Source: an uncultured Fretibacterium sp. (lineage in GTDB: Bacteria; Synergistota; Synergistia; Synergistales; Aminobacteriaceae). From it: 64,000 nucleotides of DNA. The stretch spans positions 124,001-188,000 of the forward strand of contig CAMGZM010000002.1 of the NCBI GenBank assembly GCA_946183145.1, written 5' to 3'. Positions 59,887 to 64,000 of the stretch are shown in pieces. The first letter of the stretch is position 1, and every line of letters begins with the position of its first letter. The notes below the pieces were generated by a model. It was given only the letters and a program-made list of their open reading frames with translations. It had not been told where the DNA came from and made no database searches. A program made the translations under genes and the position numbers.

Positions 59887-60618
59887 CTAGCCTCCCAAAT
59901 ATGCGGCTCTCACTTTCGGATTGTTGAGCAACTCTGCACCAGTCCCCGAAAGACTCACAGCTCCGACTTCAAGAACATACGCACGGTGCGCGGCCTTCAA
60001 TGCGGCAAAAGCGTTCTGTTCCACAAGCAATATCGTTCTTCCCTGCGCGTTAATCTCACGGATAATCGCAAAGACTTCATCAACAAGAATCGGCGCAAGT
60101 CCCAAACTCGGCTCATCAAGCATTAACAGATCAGGACGGCTCATCAATGCGCGCCCAACCGCTAACATCTGCTGTTCTCCTCCTGACAGTGTGCTACCCT
60201 TCTGCCTGTGTCGTTCCTTCAGTCGCGGGAACAACGAGTAAACATATTCCATATCATCGGCAATTTCTTTCACGTCATCACGGATATACGCGCCGAGCTG
60301 CAAATTCTCTTCTACCGTCAATTGCGGCAAAATTCTCCGGCCTTCTGGACTTAATGATATTCCGAGTTTCACATGATCTTCTGCGGGACGGCCTGCTATA
60401 TTCACGGGCTTGTTGTCGCGGGGTGATGTGTACGTCATTTCGCGGGCGGTTGATTTCGTCAGTCCCATGATTGAACGTATCACGCTGGATTTCCCTGCAC
60501 CGTTCGCGCCGATCAGCGTTACGATTTCGCCCCGGTTGATTTCGAGTGAGACATCACGCACCGCATGTATTGCACCGTAATTCACGTTGAGTCCGTCAAT
60601 CTTCAACATTGCTTCCAT
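59887..60618 (-). CDS. livF: Branched-chain amino acid ABC transporter ATPase LivF
   Basis: 243 residues. Walker A LIGANGAGKSSVIRSI, signature LSGGEQQMLAVGRALMSRPD, Walker B LLMLDEPSLGLAPIL, the H-loop as LLVEQNAFAAL. LivF-type proteins energise high-affinity import of Leu, Ile and Val. It ends the livH, livM-livG, livF order. The gene starts 1 bp after the fusion gene stop. Confidence 0.94.
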   Translation of the reverse strand: MEAMLKIDGLNVNYGAIHAVRDVSLEINRGEIVTLIGANGAGKSSVIRSIMGLTKSTAREMTYTSPRDNKPVNIAGRPAEDHVKLGISLSPEGRRILPQLTVEENLQLGAYIRDDVKEIADDMEYVYSLFPRLKERHRQKGSTLSGGEQQMLAVGRALMSRPDLLMLDEPSLGLAPILVDEVFAIIREINAQGRTILLVEQNAFAALKAAHRAYVLEVGAVSLSGTGAELLNNPKVRAAYLGG

Positions 60619-62445
60619 TTACGCCGCCCCCTTCCCTAAATACGCCTCAATGACTCGCGGATTGGCTTTGATTTCCTCCGGCGTTCCTTGTGCGATGTGG
60701 ACTCCCTGATCGAGTACGTGAATATAGTCGCACACATTCATAACAACTTTCATATCATGCTCAATCAATAATATTGTCAGGTCGAATTCATCACGTAACC
60801 TGCGTATAAACTGTAACAACTCTTCAGACTCTTGCGGATTCATTCCGGCGGCAGGCTCATCAAGTAGCAAGAATTTCGGACGGGTCGCCAATGCCCTCGC
60901 TATTTCGAGTCGTCTCTGCGCTCCGTATGGGAGTGATGATGCTTTCTCGTAAGCAAACGTATCAAGACCAAGCTGTGAAAGCAAATCCATTGCGCGAGCT
61001 TTTGCGGCTGAGTCCTCACGTATTACGTCAGTGAATATGAACGGCGCAAGTGTCATCCACCATGAATATTTCTGACGGATTCGCGAGCCTGTCATTACGT
61101 TCTGCAAGACTGTTTCATGGCCGAACAAGCGTATATTCTGAAATGTTCTGCTCATTCCCGCACGGCAGACTTTATCCGGGCTTAATCCTCCGATTGACTC
61201 GCCCATGAATTTTATTGTGCCTGATGTCGGCTTGTAGAACCCGCTTATGACGTTGAAGGCTGATGTTTTACCCGCTCCGTTCGGCCCGATTAGTCCCATG
61301 ATCTGGCCGCGCTTAATGTCAAAGCTCAAATCATCAATCGCCGATAATCCGCCGAATTTCAGCGTAACATTCCGTACTTCAAGCACCGATTCGGAGTCGT
61401 GAGTCTCTGTTATCGTTTTGTGCTTGCGTCTTGGGAAAAATATATCCCATGTGAACTCGCGCATTCCCATAATGCCCTCGCGCCTGAAGATGATTACGAC
61501 AATCAGCAGCAGCGAGAAAATTACCATTCTCATGCCGGGGATTCCGGGGATATTTATGCTGCCTATTGTGATTGGATTCTCAACGAAACGTAGCCATTCA
61601 AGCATTGTTGTTACGAGAGCAGAGCCGATTATGGAGCCTGTTACGCTTCCGAGTCCGCCCACAACGATTATCATCAATATGTTGTACGTCTGAGTAATCA
61701 TGAACATTCGCGGGTCAATTGTCGTAATCAGATTTCCCATCAGCGCGCCTCCGAGTCCCCCGCCGAAACACCCCAGTGTGAACGCAAGCACCTTAACGCG
61801 GAATGTATTTATCCCCATCATTCTCGCTGCTACTTCATCATCTCTCACAGCCCGCAATACACCGCCGAAATTGCTCCGTAACATGCACACCATACACAAT
61901 AGAACAACCCCTAAACAGCCCCAGCTCATGAACAGAGTCGTATATGCCGGGATTCCCTTCAATCCTAATGAGCCGTTTGTGAGTCTCGCAGTGTTTGTGA
62001 TGAGGATTCGTATTATCTCCGCGAAACCTAACGTAGCAATTCCGAGATAATCACCGCCGAGTCTCAATACAGGAAGCGCAACTAGAAGCCCGAAAAACGC
62101 CGCGACGATTCCCGCAATGATTATTGACGCGATAAAAGGTGTGTTGACTTTCAGCAGCCAGGGATAAATGTCCTCAAGAATCCACATCGCATTTTTCTGC
62201 GACGGAGTTAGAACGAGCAACGCAGAAACGTACGCGCCAATCGCCATAAATCCCGCATGGCCGAGCGAGAACATTCCCGTAATGCCGTATATCAGGTTGA
62301 GACTTAATGCTAGTATTGCGTTGATTGCGATTAGGTTCAAGATTCTCTGCCAGTAACCGTTAAGGAGAAGGGGAGCTTTGTCGAGGAAGTATGCTAAAAG
62401 TATTACAGCAATAACAGTGAGGATTAAATTTCTTGTGCGTCTCAT
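60619..62445 (-). CDS. LivM-LivG fusion: BCAA ABC permease and ATPase in one chain
   Basis: 608 residues. The first ~330 are LivM: about 8-9 membrane helices with ALSLNLIYGITGMFSLGHAG and the cytoplasmic loop GVLRAVRDDEVAARMMGINT. A ~30-residue charged linker leads to the LivG ATPase (from about 352): Walker A GPNGAGKT (387-394), signature LPYGAQRRLEIARALATRPK, Walker B LLLDEPAAGMNPQE. In most species livM and livG are separate genes. It overlaps the start of livF region closely and the livH stop codon. Confidence 0.93.
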   Translation of the reverse strand: MRRTRNLILTVIAVILLAYFLDKAPLLLNGYWQRILNLIAINAILALSLNLIYGITGMFSLGHAGFMAIGAYVSALLVLTPSQKNAMWILEDIYPWLLKVNTPFIASIIIAGIVAAFFGLLVALPVLRLGGDYLGIATLGFAEIIRILITNTARLTNGSLGLKGIPAYTTLFMSWGCLGVVLLCMVCMLRSNFGGVLRAVRDDEVAARMMGINTFRVKVLAFTLGCFGGGLGGALMGNLITTIDPRMFMITQTYNILMIIVVGGLGSVTGSIIGSALVTTMLEWLRFVENPITIGSINIPGIPGMRMVIFSLLLIVVIIFRREGIMGMREFTWDIFFPRRKHKTITETHDSESVLEVRNVTLKFGGLSAIDDLSFDIKRGQIMGLIGPNGAGKTSAFNVISGFYKPTSGTIKFMGESIGGLSPDKVCRAGMSRTFQNIRLFGHETVLQNVMTGSRIRQKYSWWMTLAPFIFTDVIREDSAAKARAMDLLSQLGLDTFAYEKASSLPYGAQRRLEIARALATRPKFLLLDEPAAGMNPQESEELLQFIRRLRDEFDLTILLIEHDMKVVMNVCDYIHVLDQGVHIAQGTPEEIKANPRVIEAYLGKGAA

Positions 62446-63341
62446 TATATTTTGTCCTCCAGTTTCTCACCAAGAAGCCCCGTCGGCCTGAATAGCAGTA
62501 TCATTATCAGAAGCAAAAACGCAAACGCATCTTTATACCCCGAAAGAGTCGGGAAAAACGCAACCGACATTATTTCAACGAAGCCGAGAATTAATCCTCC
62601 TATCATCGCGCCCGGCACCGATCCGATTCCCCCGAACACCGCCGCAATGAACGCCTTTATTCCCGGAGTCATTCCCATGAACGGCTCAACACGAGGATAA
62701 CGCAGTGCCCACATTATTCCCGCAACAGCAGCCAATGCAGAGCCGAGTCCGAACGCAAGCGCAATAATTTTGTTGACGGAGACTCCCATCATCCTCGTTG
62801 CTTCAATGTCGAATGATATAGCACGCATAGCAAGTCCCGGTTTCGTGCAGTAGAGCAGCCACAAGAGTCCCCCGACTAGCACGAATGACACAACAGGAAC
62901 GAGAATCCCAAGAGGAATCAATCTCACGCCGCCGGATAACTCAATGGGCTTCATGAGAATCGGAGGCTGTACGACAGGACGCGGCATTCCCGTAAAGACT
63001 ACGACCGCAAAATTCTCGATGAAGAATGAGACTCCTATCGCGCTGATCAGTGCAGAGATTCGCGGAGCTTCACGCAATGGCTTGTATGCGATTCGGTCAA
63101 CGAGTAGTCCGCAAATTGTCGTGAGGATTACAGCGATTATTACGCCAATTGCCCAAGGAAGATGATAGACGATTGTCGCAAAGTATACGAAATACGCGCC
63201 GAGCATGAATATATCACCGTGAGCAAAGTTTATGAGCCTCAATATTCCGTACACCATCGTATAGCCCACAGCAACAAGCCCGTAAAGTGAGCCGAGACTC
63301 AATGCGTTAATGAAATGCTGAATGAATATGTTAAAGTTCAA
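62445..63341 (-). CDS. livH: Branched-chain amino acid ABC transporter permease LivH
   Basis: 298 residues with about eight membrane helices. ALSLGSLYGLVAVGYTMVYG, ILRLINFAHGDIFMLGAYF and RMMGVSVNKIIALAFGLGSA are LivH motifs. It is the inner-membrane channel partner of LivM. No substrate-binding protein gene (livK) is in the window. It is the first gene of the transporter operon; a promoter upstream is not clearly identified. Confidence 0.93.
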   Translation of the reverse strand: MNFNIFIQHFINALSLGSLYGLVAVGYTMVYGILRLINFAHGDIFMLGAYFVYFATIVYHLPWAIGVIIAVILTTICGLLVDRIAYKPLREAPRISALISAIGVSFFIENFAVVVFTGMPRPVVQPPILMKPIELSGGVRLIPLGILVPVVSFVLVGGLLWLLYCTKPGLAMRAISFDIEATRMMGVSVNKIIALAFGLGSALAAVAGIMWALRYPRVEPFMGMTPGIKAFIAAVFGGIGSVPGAMIGGLILGFVEIMSVAFFPTLSGYKDAFAFLLLIMILLFRPTGLLGEKLEDKI

Positions 63342-63474
63342 ATATTTTCAGCCCTTTCTGAATTTAGGATTAAGAGATTGTATCATTGTCCATAAAAAAA
63401 CAGAGCCGGGAAATTTTTATTATTTTACGCAAGAAGCCGAAAAATAAATTGCGCTATTAAGATATAATATTTGT

Positions 63475-64000
63475 ATGATCGAAGAAGAGAGAATAGCCAA
63501 GAACAACCGTATACGCGAACAATGCAGACTGACCAGAGAAAAACGCAAGCATCAAATCTGCCGAGTATACCGCGTGAAAATTGACTTCTCTCACCTTAAC
63601 GAAGCACAAAGAGTTCACCTCAAAATGCTTTTTGTCGAGGCTAAATGGCTCTATAATGACGCGCTGACCTTCTCACATGAACATGATATTAACGAATACG
63701 ATACAGCGACTCATACAGTACACGGACTTGACAAAGATAAATTGCCCGTAACACATGAGATTGAATATTTAGCCTCGCAGATGAAACAATCTGTCATTCA
63801 GGGCATAAAGCACAGTCTGAAAGGATTAGCCGTTCTCAAGAAACATAATCATACAGTCGGCAATTTGCGCTATAAGTCAGATTATGTATCAATCAACCTT
63901 CAGCAACATTATGTAACATACAGGTTCTATGATATGAATCACATAGGGCTTCAAGGCTTCAGGGAACGTATACGGATAAAAGGCGCAAACCAGTTCTGGA
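63475..64000 (+). CDS. tnpB: TnpB / IS605 OrfB-family protein (cut by window edge)
   Basis: The frame is open from ATG 63475 to the end (175 codons). MIEEERIAKNNRIREQCRLT, REKRKHQICRVYRVKIDFSH and AKWLYNDALTFSHEHDINEY, with EYLASQMKQSVIQGIKHSLK, match the N-terminal half of TnpB-type proteins of IS200/IS605 elements. TnpB is an RNA-guided nuclease, ancestor-like to Cas12. The RuvC residues lie beyond the window. TATAAT lies 7 bp before the start. No tnpA gene is visible upstream, where 130 bp separate it from livH. Confidence 0.85.
   Translation, partial: MIEEERIAKNNRIREQCRLTREKRKHQICRVYRVKIDFSHLNEAQRVHLKMLFVEAKWLYNDALTFSHEHDINEYDTATHTVHGLDKDKLPVTHEIEYLASQMKQSVIQGIKHSLKGLAVLKKHNHTVGNLRYKSDYVSINLQQHYVTYRFYDMNHIGLQGFRERIRIKGANQFW

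Overview
The window looks like chromosomal DNA of a gut or rumen Synergistota bacterium (a diderm anaerobe). Three signs point there. An extracellular protease ends in a Ser-rich/Cys-Gly/hydrophobic/KKR tail like the Synerg-CTERM sorting signal. There is an SLH-domain outer-membrane porin of the OmpM type. LpxK- and LpxB-like lipid A genes sit beside a Firmicutes-like core cluster (prfB-tmk-yaaR-holB-ricT). The species call is inference; no 16S gene is present.

Layout. 0-6.4 kb (minus): two paralogous secreted leucine-rich-repeat/EF-hand proteins, the first cut by the window edge, with a tiny acidic peptide gene between them. 6.5-10.2 kb (minus): PBP1A, a C39-like putative cysteine peptidase and a Sel1-repeat protein. 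10.3-14.2 kb (plus): rpmG, tRNA-Trp, secE, nusG, rplK, rplA, an L10 leader, rplJ, rplL and a small coiled-coil membrane protein. 14.3-18.2 kb: zinc-ribbon/SPFH/coiled-coil envelope genes. 18.3-23.3 kb (plus): lipid A module, with an LpxB-like protein, an MsbA-like exporter and an LpxK::LpxB-like fusion that appears to start at a CUG codon. 23.2-30.4 kb (minus): maf, uppP, rnjA, pbpC and a Na/Pi cotransporter. 30.5-36.1 kb (plus): prfB with its programmed +1 frameshift, a SpoIVB-type S55 peptidase, tmk, yaaR, holB and ricT.

36.1-43.3 kb is an accessory-rich zone. It has an intact RelB/YoeB-type toxin-antitoxin (TA) pair, the SLH porin with a structured leader, a PIN/Phd TA pair with an internally deleted toxin, a two-ACT-domain protein, an RNA whose 3' end resembles a TnpB omegaRNA but has no tnpB beside it, and an Mrp Na+/H+ antiporter operon. 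The Mrp operon is interrupted by a Sel1 gene and a decayed YefM/YoeB pair and continues to 47.8 kb. 47.8-51.5 kb (minus): a duplicated membrane protein pair and a LicD/GDPD/cytidylyltransferase operon for phospho-decoration of surface glycans, with a G10 tract upstream. 51.6-55.9 kb (minus): pepA, rpmB and the Synerg-CTERM cysteine protease, whose signal peptide is frameshifted off its catalytic domain.

56.0-59.8 kb (plus) is the best candidate for an undescribed system. Two paralogous small coiled-coil/membrane proteins bracket three genes: a 75-residue protein without a single charged residue, encoded inside an RNA closed by a long-range inverted repeat; a 615-residue coiled-coil protein with a DUF1566-like segment; and a 286-residue coiled-coil protein. 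They share near-identical promoters. 59.9-63.3 kb (minus): branched-chain amino acid ABC transporter livF, a livM-livG fusion and livH. 63.5 kb to the end: the start of a TnpB (IS605 OrfB) gene.
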